Positions 10,542 through 24,704 are shown, counted from the first letter of the stretch. The stretch is DNA of 64,000 nt from Limonium bicolor (GCA_023374045.1 CM041782.1:185832925-185896924), one strand, 5' to 3'. Notes: generated by a model not told the origin, from the letters alone. A program made the numbers and translations.

Positions 10542-12440
10542 TGTAACACCCCATCCAACAACGAACACTTAACAACAATCTGCAGCGGAATACACACCTC
10601 ATCAAATAACCTAACTCGTTGGTGTTACACGCCGTTAACCACCCACGTGGCTAACAATGGCTAATACATATACATTGTACCGGTCTGATGGGCTAAATTC
10701 CCGAGCAACTACACATTACTATCCCTTTCCATTAACAACAACAACAACATACACCTTTCAACTATACCGAGTATTTATAAACTGATGCCGATAACAATTT
10801 CGGTCTTACTACACCTACTGTATATATACACTTAAATGATTACCCATGTACAACGACTACCCGTCCTACTCTCGAACGGCTTCCAGCACTTCGTACCTGA
10901 AATAAGAAAAGAAGAGAAAGGGTGGCCCCCAAGGGGCAGCACCTTTGCTGGTATGGTAATCCCGCAGCCCACATGCTACCGGGCCACGCACAACTAATTG
11001 TCGTCTTAGCATGCGGTTGATTATATTTAAATCATGCATGCAACTGTAAACACACAACACATGACATTTCGCCTCAATGGGCTCAACAAACGGATAATAC
11101 ATCCTTACTTGATATGCCACTCATGGTATTCATTATCCCTAGAGTGTTCCTCCTCTAATGGAGCTACTTCCTTAATGGACGACAACTACCCAATAATCGG
11201 GTTATCCTTAATCGCCTCTTATCACAAACTGGGATTCATTTCCATGATCCACACACTCCATATTTTATAACATATAATATTCCTCACATAACCAAACATA
11301 ACAACACCCTTCACGTTTCCACGTGCACATGATAACATCACAATAGATATTGCATCACAACAAATATACATAACATAACGGGAATGGTTCTCTTAGGAAC
11401 CGACCCAAACATTGTTAATACACTGGTGAGCCTAGAGAATGTTGCCAGTCTCATGATAAGCTCGTTACATACTCGTTACCGTCTCGTTAAATGAACGGTT
11501 AACTTAACACAAGGTGTCTCGGATATAGTGATCCAAGCACACCGAAACAAACATAACAATAGTATGCCCCTGTGGCCCGACGTGAGTCAGTAATAGCCTT
11601 GGTTAAGCTAAAGGGAAGGTTGGGAACCAAATTGGAAAACAACCATTACATACAGAGAGGATCGAACCTGCTATGACAACGACCCCCATACTCACACGCG
11701 TGGCCGGAACAGACCGGACTCCTCACTCCCCCCGTTAACACTTGTCAGAAGTTCATCATTGAACTTAGTTAAACAATCACACATTGGGTTAAGTCTTGTT
11801 AGACACACACAAGGGAAGGGAGAGTCATACATTCACATACAAACATCGCACACAAACATCACATAACCAACTCACGCATAGCCGTGGTTAGAACGTTCCT
11901 TAAGTCGGAAACGTTGTTACCGGATACCGTTCTCCTACGTTTACCTAATAGTGGTTAACTAGCCCTTCAAGCGCATTCGAGGTTACCGGTATCGGCACGT
12001 AAGCATACAACAACAATAACGACTGTAAACTCGTTTCATGATTTATCTTATAACGTGGCAACACACAGAAAAACACATTGGCATACAAGCCGGTGTAATC
12101 CGGTAGGACACAGGTTGCAAGAAAACCATACCTGTCACCGGAGTCCACTTTATCATGTCCTTTTATGTACCTCGAGCAATTCTCGAACAACTGATAACAT
12201 TACATGTACTATTATTAATATCGGGGTAGCATGATTATTTAATGTCTAATGCTTAATTTTCCCCGTTAACTTAGTTACATAACTTTACATTTTAACTTGT
12301 TTTACTTTTACATTTTGATACAACTTTTCACCCACTTAGTTGCCATTTAAACTCACCTAACATGTCCATAACAACCTTATAACATCATTACCTATCAATC
12401 CCCATCATTACATATCATTTCATAACCTTAAACCATGTTT

Positions 12441-12786
12441 TTGGTCCGACCGACCTTACCGACCGAACTTGTCCAAGTTCGGTCCATTCCAGAACACATT
12501 TCCGTCAAAATTTTACTCACTCCGACCGACCTTGTAAGTTCGGTCGCATGTTCGGTCTATTCCCGAGAGTTTCTTCCCTTTGAAAATTTAGCCCGACCGA
12601 ACTTGCCAAGTCCGGTCCCATGTTCGGTCGGTTCTAGAAACTTTATCCGTACACAAAATACAAGCCCGACCGACCTTGCAAGTCCGGTCCCCAAGGTCGG
12701 TCCATTCCAGAAACTAATTCTCGCAGGGTAAGCTGGGCTCGACCGACCTTGGCAAGTTCGGTCGCAAGGTCGGTCTGCCCCAGACC
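12441..12786. repeat. Palindromic GACCGACCTT array, E2 left LTR
   Basis: About five units 70-80 bp apart carry inverted repeats such as GACCGACCTTGCAAG paired with AAGGTCGGTC. They are separated by spacers containing CATTCCAGAA or TTCCCGAGAG. Confidence 0.85.
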
Positions 12787-14758
12787 TTTATTTTCCATTG
12801 CCCATTTAACTCCAAACTTCACCTCATATATCCTAATATATCCTAATATATCCTAACCTCATTTGGGCACTTCAAACACATCTTTAGCCAAGTACTAAAC
12901 TCTTTAAATCACACACCAAAACCATCTTATCATTCACAAACTCCTTACAAAATTCCCAGCACTTGGAATGTTTTCTCCTTAAGATTTCTAGGTGGTATTT
13001 CACCTATAATGACCACAATACCAAGGTGTTTCCTCTACACCTTAACATCATATCTCAAACTTCTTTTCTTACTAACTTAATCTTCTTTTTCACAACTCCT
13101 TAAAGTTCCTTTCTCAAAACCTTATCTAAACATTATTCCTACCTTGCACATCACATAACCTAAACCTTAAACAAACTTCTCCAAGACTTAAATACATTCT
13201 CAAAACACACATTGAATCCCTAGAACTTCCAAGATAACACCTAAATCCTTGCATCACTCTAAATCACCTTAACACATGTTTTCCTCCCAAGTAAAACATT
13301 TGTTCACCTTTTACACTTCCTAGTTCACCAAAACTTACTTAAAACACTTAGAACTTCTTACACATTTTCCAAATTTTGCCATAGCTTCTCTTGTATATAC
13401 TCACATCCAAACACTTAGGTTTTTACCTTATTTCATTCAAGAACACCTAAAATCCATCAAACACATTTTTATACACAAACTTCACACATTTAGCACACAA
13501 TCACAATATAGTGCATAACTTAAATTGCTTGGCACTTAGGCCCTTAAATAACATGGCTCTTAGGCCCTTAAATTGCATAAACCTTAAACACTGAATTTCC
13601 ACAATATATTAGCCTTTGACCTGCAATTACACACACCAATACATATGCCCTTAATAAACTCCTTGAGAGCATTTTACTAGCTCATTTGCCATTGGCTCCT
13701 TAGGTATTTTAATAAGCAAATCAAGCTCATTTTCCTAAGGCATTTAAACTACATTGAGATAGTTTGTTTACCTCTTTTTCCTCACAACTTCTTTCTTGTT
13801 TCCTTGTAAAACCGGTGGGATGTTTGGTTGTTTGTCAACTTCTAAACAATGTACACATAATAGAATGAGTATTCAAGCATCATGCTTCATCTCATTGTAA
13901 ACCCTAGTTACATATATTGTTTTAAGGTATTAAAATGATTGTTAATTTTACCTTGGAATGGAAAGAGAGCTTGAATAAGTATCAAGAGAGGACTCCTCCT
14001 AGCCCTTGGAAGATTCAAATGAAGCTAAAACAAGACAAGAGAAGACACCATTACAAGGTGCATTTTCGGTCAACACCAAAAATGAAGGAAATGGAGTTTT
14101 CTTTGGTTTTTCCTTACCTTGAAGCAAAGGTGATCAACAAGGCATAAAAATATAAGCTCAAGCTCCTTCAATGGTGAATCTCCATGGCACCGAAATGAAG
14201 CTTTTGATGATTTGAAAAGATAGAAGTGAAGAGCTTGGTCTAACTAAGACAAATATGGTCTTAGATTTTGATTTGGAGCATTAATGAACATTTGGTGAGC
14301 AATTGAAGTTAGAGAAGAGAGGGGCTGTAGCAAGCTCGGTTCTGGTTGGGAGAATAGAGGAAGAACACGGTGGGAAGGCAAAGAAATGAAGAGGATAGGT
14401 GAGAGGTCTCACTTTTGCAAGATATTTAAGCTTAAAAGCAAATAGTAACTTTACTTTATTTCTTTTTCTTTTCTTTAGTTGGATGACTAGGTTGGTGACT
14501 CCCCACCTTAAAAACCGTGGCCCCTTCAATATATAACATATATATGGCCTTTTTTGACCAATTAAACAACATATGTTGACTTATAACTTAAACTAGCACT
14601 ATTTGAGCACTATTCACAAAACAAGGCACATATTTGTGAAATTTTTGATTTCCCATTGATATAGACTTCCAAATGTGATACTATATAGTACACATGTTAA
14701 TTAAAGAGTAATGATGGACATTTAGCCATTCAAAACTCATTTACAAGACAATTTTTCA

Positions 14759-14792
14759 AAAATGTGCTTTAAGACTCCTTAAAGCACATTTT
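14759..14792. repeat. Conserved LTR hairpin (15-bp perfect stem)
   Basis: AAAATGTGCTTTAAG (14759-14773), loop ACTC, CTTAAAGCACATTTT (14778-14792). Equivalent hairpins lie near 24242 (E2 right LTR), 29668 and 63827 (E3), 31660 (S1), 37412 and 48145 (E4) and 49340 (S2). It sits in a block of about 200 bp, including actatatagtatcacatttg, that is the best-conserved part of all these LTRs. Confidence 0.85.
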
Positions 14793-15223
14793 GTGTTTTA
14801 ACTTGTTTTCAAGCTTGGTTTTCTTTAGTAATTGATTTAATATGTTCATTAACATATAAATAAGGTATTGGTATGACCATTAGGTCTTATACACATTTAT
14901 CCCAAGCTTAGAGCACATTTTAGCCCATATTGACCTTAAGGTATTTATTTATGTTTTGTTTAGTTCCAATGTCTACCAAGGTTCTCTAAGGACTTAATTT
15001 GCCTTATTAAATCATAATTGAATATTATTAAGTCTTGGTAGGCTCTTTGGGTCCTAACCAAGTTCACTCATAGCTTAGAGCATGTTTTTGCTCAAGCTGT
15101 ATCTTAGTGCTTTATTGCATTTACTATGGTTTAAATTGTTCACTGATGTTTCTAAGGCACTTTTTAGCCTTTACATACCATAGTTTAATATTTAAACCAC
15201 ATATCAAGGTTTGGAGTATTTCA

Positions 15224-15260
15224 ATCTACCCCCCTTAAAAGAACTTCGTCCTCGAAGTTC
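15224..15260 (-). other. E2 terminal polypurine tract with upstream hairpin
   Basis: On the minus strand, the hairpin GAACTTCGAGGACGAAGTTC (stem GAACTTCG, loop AGGA) is followed by TTTTAAGGGGGGTAGAT, which abuts the LTR. This is the expected plus-strand primer site. Confidence 0.85.
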
Positions 15261-18200
15261 ACATTTCCCACACATCATTAGATTTGAATACGGGGATTAC
15301 TTATAGCCATAAAACTTCCATAACCAAACACACTTTGCATCACAACCTCGGACTTAATGGTCCGGGCAACACATTCACATCCACACATAACACAACATAT
15401 TCACATGATAACCTCGGACTCAATGGTCCGGTATCTTAACAACACTTACACATACATAACAACCCCTTTGACTCACTGGTCTTGGGTAACATAACAACTT
15501 TTAGACACATAGGTCTATGTAACACCACACATTTAGACTCATAGGTCTTAATAGCATACACTTTTAGAACTCGAGGTCAAAATAACATTTATTACACATA
15601 CCACACAACATGTCATAGCATGTATAACAATCAAAAATATCTTTGATATACACTGTGATCCCGCAGAACCCGGTCGCGATGGACACCTTCCGTCCTCGTG
15701 CCTTTGGGAGATTAAAACAATCACTTAAATTTGAAATTTTTTTTTCCTTGTGAGGTTAAGTAAGAAAACTTTAATTATGTAAAGTATCTATCAACGTTTT
15801 ATAAATACCAATTGAAAATCCTTTTGAAAACACACACAACTCCAAGTCCAACTTAAGCTCTTTGCTTCTTTTCTTAGCGTGGTTATTTGTGACCACTTAT
15901 AGGGAGTTTCAAGAGTCATCCAACCCTGATGTGATCAGCATCAGTGTTGAACTATCCTTCTACTCCAATTTGTGTTCGGCTTCCCTTGATCACATGCAAA
16001 TCAAGTTCCACCTCCCACCTCATTTTCAAGCATCAAGTAAATCACTCATTTCCAATTTTCTATCTTTTTAATCATTCTAATCAAGATCATACATCTCCAA
16101 GGATAGAACTCCGTCCATCAGTTACCTCCATTCACTTTAATCATGTTGCCTAGGGAATCTTATTCTCACTAGGTTCTATGTCGGTATCATGCCCTTCGTT
16201 GAATCACTATATAGTATATATATACACATATATTTTATCAAAATACAACACACAATTTCACATTTATACACTGTCGGGGTTTGTTCCCCCGAGAGTTTCT
16301 CCACTCCCATACTTGTACTATCACACACAACTGTTAACAATTACACACACTTATCACAATGGTATTCGCATCTTCTGTGCGCAATTACCACAATTAAACC
16401 ACGAATGAATGTGTATGTTTACGTAACACACACACCAATCATCAAAACAATAATATAATTTTGTGCTATGCACAATATAAGTCACATACACTACGTACAC
16501 TTGTACGGTAATATACACTGAGTGGTTTTACGCTCTACCCCCCTTAAAAGGGATTACGCCCACGTAATCAATCACTAAACATTGGCTTAAATGTTCTGCC
16601 GTCGTGAAGTGTTTTAACTTCCACATGGTCTATTACACAATGGATTCTGATTAAAGGATCTTAACCATATTGGCGATTTAGTTCCTAAACCAAGAATTCT
16701 CATTGCAGTTTGTTTAAACTCTTAGTTGGTTTCGATTCTGGCCTGTTAGGCTTCTAGGCGTTAATAATTAGCCATTCACTCGTGTTCACCATGTACATTC
16801 AACGCTTGATCACTGGCTCACTAGTTTCTGCTGCGAAACTCTAATAACTGCAGAGCTCAATTGCTCCATTTGTTATTCTTACTGTATTATACATCCCCAA
16901 TTGTCACCTTCATCTTGGTAACAATGGTTTCTCAACCGACGCACGGTATCTTTTACCTTGAGCGGATTCGGTGAGTTTCACAATTTTCCATCCACTTCCA
17001 TAATAATTTACTGTGTATACAGCTATGTATTTCACAATGACTAACTTGTTCCCTTCCGACTTATTGTCGGTTGAGATTGAGCTACTACCTAGTGTGTAGT
17101 GCTCTCTCAGTTATTTACAACATTTGGGGTATATTCCATACCGATATTTGGCAGCTAGTGCTACTGTAGTCACTTACTGTTAATCATGTCTCCACATTTG
17201 GTTTTGTACAAGTACTCTTTTATGGTATTTCTTTGCATTTCCTATGCATCGGCCATTATAACATTATTGCTCCACAACTAACATGTTTCCAATTCCTAGC
17301 TATCCCACTCGGTCATTACTGTGCAAGTGCAATACCAAAACACTTAGTCATACAGAGTGCAGAGGCGTAAACTCTTGACAGTAAATCCCTTATGTGATTG
17401 CAGTAGGAATTCACATTGAGTTCCTTATCACATAGTGCCGACCATTGGCTTATTGCCCAGTCTGTGTATCATCACTTGCTTGCCTGTCGACTGAGTTTAA
17501 CTCATAACTGGTCTTATCTGTTACATTATCGTTTAACAACATTTATACAACGGTCGCTTGTTGCGCACCGTGCTTTTACTTATTGTATAACACTAACTCA
17601 CATCATATTTACTGTCACATTAACTTCCACACCCATACTTGTATTATGGTTCATCATTCATCTGGATGACTACCGAATGCTCCTTGAGCATCGATCATTC
17701 GAGTCACAAGCCGGCATTATTCATCTCGGTGTTTCACCTTATACACACATTCTACTAAGCTAACTGCTCTCTTTCAATAATAACGTCGTTCATCCTTAAC
17801 ATATTTCTTGAACTTGATTCACATAACTACCGCTCCTGCGGTCTCACAATATCGAGAGGTATCCCCACTCTTAATGCAGTGGTTCGTTTACCACTCTATT
17901 TACTTATATAACATGAACCTTTACCATCAATCGAATTTATATAACATATCTTGCTTATGGCTTATAAGCCTTATTTGCCTTGAGCTGGGCTCGTTGTAGG
18001 CGGTCCACACACATGTACTTCTCTGTACAATATTACATGGTTTGGATATTATATTGAGCTCCATGACAAGGTCGTTGTATTCCGTTTCCTTTCATGGGAT
18101 GTCCCTTAGGTTTGTTAGTCTGTCTCCTGACAACTTATGTCTAAACTGGGTGTTAGTTTCAACCCTTGTGTTCCTGTCACGTTATTTCGAGCAACATTTG

Positions 18201-19329
18201 CTGATGTGAACACCCTTTAAGGATTGCTCCTGGGTGTTACTAAGTTATGCCTTTACATTTAGTTCACACTTATTGACATATTGAGTTAGCCACGCCGTTT
18301 GCGTTCTTAATTGGCTTATTATCTTCTTCTGTGAAGATCAACATTTCTTGATAGTTTCATCCCGTTCATTGTACATTAATGTGTCCACATTAGGCATTTG
18401 CTTGCCATGTACAGGCTGGGTCACCGTTCCAGCTAACATGTTTATCCCTAAGGATCCTTAAGACATAAGTGATGTCTTTACATAACAGTTTGTGCACTTC
18501 GCACCTCCTGACTCTTAAAATATTTCCTTGAAAATGCATTCACTGATTCCTTTAGTCTAGTTATCTCAACTGAGTTCCTTAACTTCAACCATTCCTTGTA
18601 ATCTTTAGCTCTTGTTTGATTTACACTGCTGACCGTAGACGGAGTCGACTACTTCCCGTGTTTCGGACTCCACTCGTATACATATGTGGGGTACCATACT
18701 GATACATTGCTACTTACCCAACTAACCCATAAGTAGGTCTGCCAGGCCCACAAGCTCCTATCGGAGTGCGGTCGTCCCACAATTCAGTTGGTACACTCGT
18801 AGTGTCCGTCACACGCCTAGGTGAAGCATTCTGTTGTCAACTCCCTTATATTGTCCCGTGACAATATCCATTCCATGCTTCCCGAACTTAATCGAGGGAA
18901 AGTTTATCCATTGTTGTATCCTTGTCAACTGTCCTTGGTTCTATTGGTTTGGTTTAAAAGGAGGTTGGAAAGAAGTGTTGGTTTGAAAGAAAATCTGGTT
19001 TTGAAAAGAAAGGGTTTGAATAAATGTGGGTTTGAAAGAAAATTTCCATGGTTTCACAACATCTTTTTACCTTAACCATGTCTAGCTTCTTGCTGACTGG
19101 TGTACTTACAGTTACAGAGGTTAGGCTATCAAGCCCTTTCATGGTCATAATGTTCACACTTAACTTCGTAGTACTTTACTAAGTACTTGTAGTGGTTATA
19201 AATTTCCCGAACAGCCCTGTTATAGCTGCACTTGCTATGGCAAGTGCGCCATGCTAACTGGCTATCGGTTTAGTACTTACCGGTTGTGGTATTGTTTTTA
19301 CCCATACTGTCATCAGTGGCCTTGTTGGC
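15261..19329 (-). other. E2 interior, no recognisable coding sequence
   Basis: About 4 kb was read in six frames without finding a gag zinc knuckle, DSG protease site, reverse transcriptase, RNase H, integrase or AlkB motif. ORFs are all under about 120 codons and unlike known families. Apart from the second polypurine module at 16532-16569, I see only AT-rich, low-complexity stretches. Confidence 0.7.
16532..16569 (-). other. Second internal PPT-hairpin module of E2
   Basis: On the minus strand, the stem GATTACG/CGTAATC with loop TGGG is followed by CC and TTTTAAGGGGGGTAGAGC. The purine core is identical to that of the terminal tract 1.3 kb away. The same module follows the integrase gene in E3 and E4. 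Confidence 0.75.
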
Positions 19330-20025
19330 CCTCACTGATCTTACTGCCTTGATAATAACTCTTCTAGGTGACTTCTCACTGTCTCCACATGACGATCATC
19401 AACTAGGGTGTTTCCCATTCTGGGAGACCCCTTTTTCTTGGTATTGTATTCTCTTTGTAGCCCGTTCCACGTACTTGGGCACCACGTTGTAGTTCCCTTA
19501 TCGGTTAGTATACCGTTGGTGTATTGTTTATCAACTGTGGTCCCGTAGACACTCGTCTCGGTTTCACTAATCCACTTCTTGCCTGTTGCACGGTTGGTGC
19601 GTTGCAAGTTGGTTTTTCTCGACTGCTTAGCATGTCGACCCAGGTTGCCGGAAATTGTATTCTCTTGTACACAAAATCCTTCATTCTTCGCTATTTAATG
19701 CGGTTAACATTGTTCAGATGGAGACCGTCTCCGGGATTCCCAGTTTTCGGGATCTACCGTATGACAGGTTCTCCGTACCTTTAGATGTGTTTAATAACAG
19801 CCAGATCGGGTATTCCCGAGTAAGAGTGGACTTCCATCTCTCTGGCGTTGTTTCCCAAGTTATATAACTGGGATTGTGGAGGGTGGGATGGATATTGTAG
19901 GTTTTCAGTATTCACTGGTAGTTCCTAACTAGCGTATCTCTCACGCTATCACTCAACCCTTAACCCAAAGTACTTAAATCCTAACTCGGTACTTCCTAAG
20001 CTCGTAATTCATCAGAGCGATACTT
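19330..20025 (-). other. E2 leader conserved with E0
   Basis: The 5' ~700 bp of the E2 interior aligns (as reverse complement) with the E0 leader at 25213-25750. Shared landmarks include tagcgtgagagatRcgctagttagg, GACATGCTTAGCAGTCG-like and ACGGTATACTAACC. An 88-codon minus-strand ORF (19341-19607) shares VYG...NGILT with a 72-codon ORF at 25529-25747 of E0. This may reflect nucleotide conservation of a packaging leader, not a protein. Confidence 0.55.
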
Positions 20026-20038
20026 CGCTCTGATACCA
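20026..20038 (-). other. E2 primer-binding site (tRNA-iMet) in a hairpin
   Basis: The minus strand reads TGGTATCAGAGCG, complementary to the initiator-Met tRNA 3' end, five bases from the LTR. ATCAGAGCG pairs with CGCTCTGAT across 20011-20034. Confidence 0.92.
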
Positions 20039-20043
20039 CTTTT

Positions 20044-23000
20044 TGTAACACCCCATCCAACAACGAACACTTAACAACAATCTGCAGCGGAATACACACC
20101 TCATCAAATAACCTAACTCGTTGGTGTTACATGCCGTTAACCACCCACGTGGCTAACAATGGCTAATACATATACATTGTACCGGTCTGATGGGCTAAAT
20201 TCCCGAGCAACTACACATTACTATCCCTTTCCATTAACAACAACAACAACATACACCTTTCAACTATACCGAGTATTTATAAACTGATGCCGATAACAAT
20301 TTCGGTCTTACTACACCTACTGTATATATACACTTAAATGATTACCCATGTACAACGACTACCCGTCCTACTCTCGAACGGCTTCCAGCACTTCGTACCT
20401 GAAATAAGAAAAGAAGAGAAAGGGTGGCCCCCAAGGGGCTCAGCACCTTTGCTGGTATGGTAATCCCGCAGCCCACATGCTACCGGGCCACGCACAACTA
20501 ATTGTCGTCTTAGCATGCGGTTGATTATATTTAAATCATGCATGCAACTGTAAACACACAACACATGACATTTCACCTCAATGGGCTCAACAAACGGATA
20601 ATACATCCTTACTTGATATGCCACTCATGGTATTCATTATCCCTAGAGTGTTCCTCCTCTAATGGAGCTACTTCCTTAATGGACGACAACTACCCAATAA
20701 TCGGGTTATCCTTAATCGCCTCTTATCACAAACTGGGATTCATTTCCATGATCCACACACTCCATATTTTATAACATATAATATTCCTCACATAACCAAA
20801 CATAACAACACCCTTCACGTTTCCACGTGCACATGATAACATCACAATAGATATTGCATCACAACAAATATACATAACATAACGGGAATGGTTCTCTTAG
20901 GAACCGACCCAAACATTGTTAATACACTGGTGAGCCTAGAGAATGTTGCCAGTCTCATGATAAGCTCGTTACATACTCGTTACCGTCTCGTTAAATGAAC
21001 GGTTAACTTAACACAAGGTGTCTCGGATATAGTGATCCAAGCACACCGAAACAAACATAACAATAGTATGCCCCTGTGGCCCGACGTGAGTCAGTAATAG
21101 CCTTGGTTAAGCTAAAGGGAAGGTTGGGAACCAAATTGGAAAACAACCATAACATACAGAGAGGATCGAACCTGCTATGACAACGACCCCCATACTCACA
21201 CGCGTGGCCGGAACAGACCGGACTCCTCACTCCCCCCGTTAACACTTGTCAGAAGTTCATCATTGAACTTAGTTAAACAATCACACATTGGGTTAAGTCT
21301 TGTTAGACACACACAAGGGAAGGGAGAGTCATACATTCACATACAAACATCGCACACAAACATCACATAACCAACTCACGCATAGCCGTGGTTAGAACGT
21401 TCCTTAAGTCGGAAACGTTGTTACCGGATACCGTTCTCCTACGTTTACCTAATAGTGGTTAACTAGCCCTTCACGCATTCGAGGTTACCGGTATCGGCAC
21501 GTAAGCATACAACAACAATAACGACTGTAAACTCGTTTCATGATTTATCTTATAACGTGGCAACACACAGAAAAACACATTGGCATACAAGCCGGTGTAA
21601 TCCGGTAGGACACAGGTTGCAAGAAAACCATACCTGTCACCGGAGTCCACTTTATCATGTCCTTTTATGTACCTCGAGCAATTCTCGAACAACTGATAAC
21701 ATTACATGTACTATTATTAATATCGGGGTAGCATGATTATTTAATGTCTAATGCTTAATTTTCCCCGTTAACTTAGTTACATAACTTTACATTTTAACTT
21801 GTTTTACTTTTACATTTTGATACAACTTTTCACCCACTTAGTTGCCATTTAAACTCACCTAACATGTCCATAACAACCTTATAACATCATTACCTATCAA
21901 TCCCCATCATTACATATCATTTCATAACCTTAAACCATGTTTTGGTCCGACCGACCTTACCGACCGAACTTGTCCAAGTTCGGTCCATTCCAGAACACAT
22001 TTCCGTCAAAATTTTCTACTCCGACCGACCTTGTAAGTTCGGTCGCATGTTCGGTCTATTCCCGAGAGTTTCTTCCCTTTGAAAATTTAGCCCGACCGAA
22101 CTTGCCAAGTCCGGTCCCATGTTCGGTCGGTTCCAGAAACTTTATCCGTACACAAAATACAAGCCCGACCGACCTTGCAAGTCCGGTCCCCAAGGTCGGT
22201 CCATTCCAGAAACTAATTCTCGCAGGGTAAGCTGGGCTCGACCGACCTTGGCAAGTTCGGTCGCAAGGTCGGTCTGCCCCAGACCTTTATTTTCCATTGC
22301 CCATTTAACTCCAAACTTCACCTCATATATCCTAATATATCCTAACCTCATTTGGGCACTTCAAACACATCTTTAGCCAAGTACTAAACTCTTTAAATCA
22401 CACACCAAAACCATCTTATCATTCACAAACTCCTTACAAAATTCCCAGCACTTGGAATGTTTTCTCCTTAAGATTTCTAGGTGGTATTTCACCTATAATG
22501 ACCACAATACCAAGGTGTTTCCTCTACACCTTAACATCATATCTCAAACTTCTTTTCTTACTAACTTAATCTTCTTTTTCACAACTCCTTAAAGTTCCAT
22601 TCTCAAAACCTTATCTAAACATTATTCCTACCTTGCACATCACATAACCTAAACCTTAAACAAACTTCTCCAAGACTTAAATACATTCTCAAAACACACA
22701 TTGAATCCCTAGAACTTCCAAGATAACACCTAAATCCTTGCATCACTCTAAATCACCTTAACACATGTTTTCCTCCCAAATAAAACATTTGTTCACCTTT
22801 TACACTTCCTAGTTCACCAAAACTTACTTAAAACACTTAGAACTTCTTACACATTTTCCAAATTTTGCCATAGCTTCTCTTGTATATACTCACATCCAAA
22901 CACTTAGGTTTTTACCTTATTTCATTCAAGAACACCTAAAATCCATCAAACACATTTTTATACACAAACTTCACACATTTAGCACTACATCACAATATAG

Positions 23001-24704
23001 TGCATAACTTAAATTGCTTGGCACTTAGGCCCTTAAATAACATGGCTCTTAGGCCCTTAAATTGCATAAACCTTAAACACTGAATTTCCACAATATATTA
23101 GCCTTTGATCTGCAATTACACACACCAATACATATGCCCTTAATAAACTCCTTGAGAGCATTTTACTAGCTCATTTGCCATTGGCTCCTTAGGTATTTTA
23201 TTAAGCAAATCAAGCTCATTTTCCTAAGGCATTTAAACTACATTGAGATAGTTTGTTTACCTCTTTTTCCTCACAACTTCTTTCTTGTTTCCTTGTAAAA
23301 CCGGTGGGATGTTTGGTTGTTTGTCAACTTCTAAACAATGTACACATAATAGAATGAGTATTCAAGCATCATGCTTCATCTCATTGTAAACCCTAGTTAC
23401 ATATATTGTTTTAAGGTATTAAAATGATTGTTAATTTTACCTTGGAATGGAAAGAGAGCTTGAATAAGTATCAAGAGAGGACTCCTCCTAGCCCTTGGAA
23501 GATTCAAATGAAGCTAAAGACAAGAGAAGACACCATTACAAGGTGCATTTTCGGTCAACACCAAAAATGAAGGAAATGGAGTTTTCTTTGGTTTTTCCTT
23601 ACCTTGAAGCAAAGGTGATCAACAAGGCATAAAAATATAAGCTCAAGCTCCTTCAATGGTGAATCTCCATGGCACCGAAATGAAGCTTTTGATGATTTGA
23701 AAAGATAGAAGTGAAGAGCTTGGTCTAACTAAGACAAATATGGTCTTAGAATTTGATTTGGAGCATTAATGAACATTTGGTGAGCAATTGAAGTTAGAGA
23801 AGAGAGGGGCTGTAGCAAGCTCGGTTCTGGTTGGGAGAATAGAGGAAGAACACGGTGGGAAGGCAAAGAAATGAAGAGGATAGGTGAGAGGTCTCACTTT
23901 TGCAAGATATTTAAGCTTAAAAGCAAATAGTAACTTTACTTTATTTCTTTTTCTTTTCTTTAGTTGGATGACTAGGTTGGTGACTCCCCACCTTAAAACC
24001 GTGGCCCCTTCAATATATACATATATATGGCCTTTGTTGACCAATTAAACAACTTATGTTGACTTATAACTTAAACTAGCACTATTTGAGCACTATTCAC
24101 AAAACAAGGCACATATTTGTGAAATTTTTGATTTCCATTGATATAGACTTCCAAATGTGATACTATATAGTACACATGTTAATTAAAGAGTAATGATGGA
24201 CATTTAGCCATTCAAAACTCATTTACAAGACAATTTTTCAAAAATGTGCTTTAAGACTCCTTAAAGCACATTTGTGTTTTAACTTGTTTTCAAGCTTGGT
24301 TTTTCTTTAGTAATTGATTTAATATGTTCATTAACATATAAATAAGGTATTGGTATGACCATTAGGTCTTATACACATTTATCCCAAGCTTAGAGCACAT
24401 TTTAGCCCATATTGACCTTAAGGTATTTATTTATGTTTGTTTAGTTCCAATGTCTACCAAGGTTCTCTAAGGACTTAATTTGCCTTATTAAATCATAATT
24501 GAATATTATTAAGTCTTGGTAGGCTCTTTGGGTCCTAACCAAGTTCACTCATAGCTTAGAGCATGTTTTTGCTCAAGCTGTATCTTAGTGCTTTATTGCA
24601 TTTACTATGGTTTAAATTGTTCACTGATGTTTCTAAGGCACTTTTTAGCCTTTACATACCATAGTTTAATATTTAAACCACATATCAAGGTTTGGGGTAT
24701 TTCA
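20044..24704 (-). repeat. E2 5' LTR (right)
   Basis: Runs from TGTAACACCCC at 20044 to GGGGTATTTCA at 24704, followed by TSD ATGAT. It is nearly identical to 10542-15223, with small indels. The palindromic array is at 21942-22285. Confidence 0.93.
21942..22285. repeat. Palindromic array, E2 right LTR
   Basis: Near-identical to the array at 12441-12786: same unit order, with minor indels between the first and second units. Confidence 0.85.

Larger units (their letters stand above)
10542..15223 (-). repeat. E2 3' LTR (left)
   Basis: Runs from TGTAACACCCC to GAGTATTTCA. It includes the palindromic array at 12441-12786, three copies of tatatcctaa near 12825-12852 (two in the partner LTR), a tandem ggcccttaaat motif near 13540-13575, and the conserved block with 15-bp-stem hairpin at 14759-14792. 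Short ORFs inside have no family resemblance. Confidence 0.93.
10542..24704 (-). mobile_element. E2: large non-autonomous chromovirus-like element (LARD-type)
   Basis: A 14.2-kb element is bounded by TSD ATGAT (10537-10541 and 24705-24709). Its LTRs are 4682 and 4661 bp, nearly identical, and read TGTAACACCCC...TATTTCA on the plus strand, so the element runs leftward. The primer site for tRNA-iMet is at 20026-20038 and the polypurine tract at 15224-15240. The 4.8-kb interior shows no gag, AlkB or pol motif in any frame, which fits a large retrotransposon derivative (LARD) moved in trans by a related chromovirus. S2 is a solo LTR of the same subfamily. Confidence 0.92.

Noticed and set aside
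10866..11120. 84-codon ORF in the E2 LTR, repeated at 20334-20624
   Set aside because: Present in both LTRs only because the LTRs are identical; the S2 equivalent differs in frame, and no family is recognised.
15261..19329. Possible decayed gag-pol or AlkB in the E2 interior
   Set aside because: I looked for zinc-knuckle, DSG, FIDD, YTD, D-D-E and HxD...RxNxTFR motifs in six frames and found none; a profile search could still reveal very old remnants.
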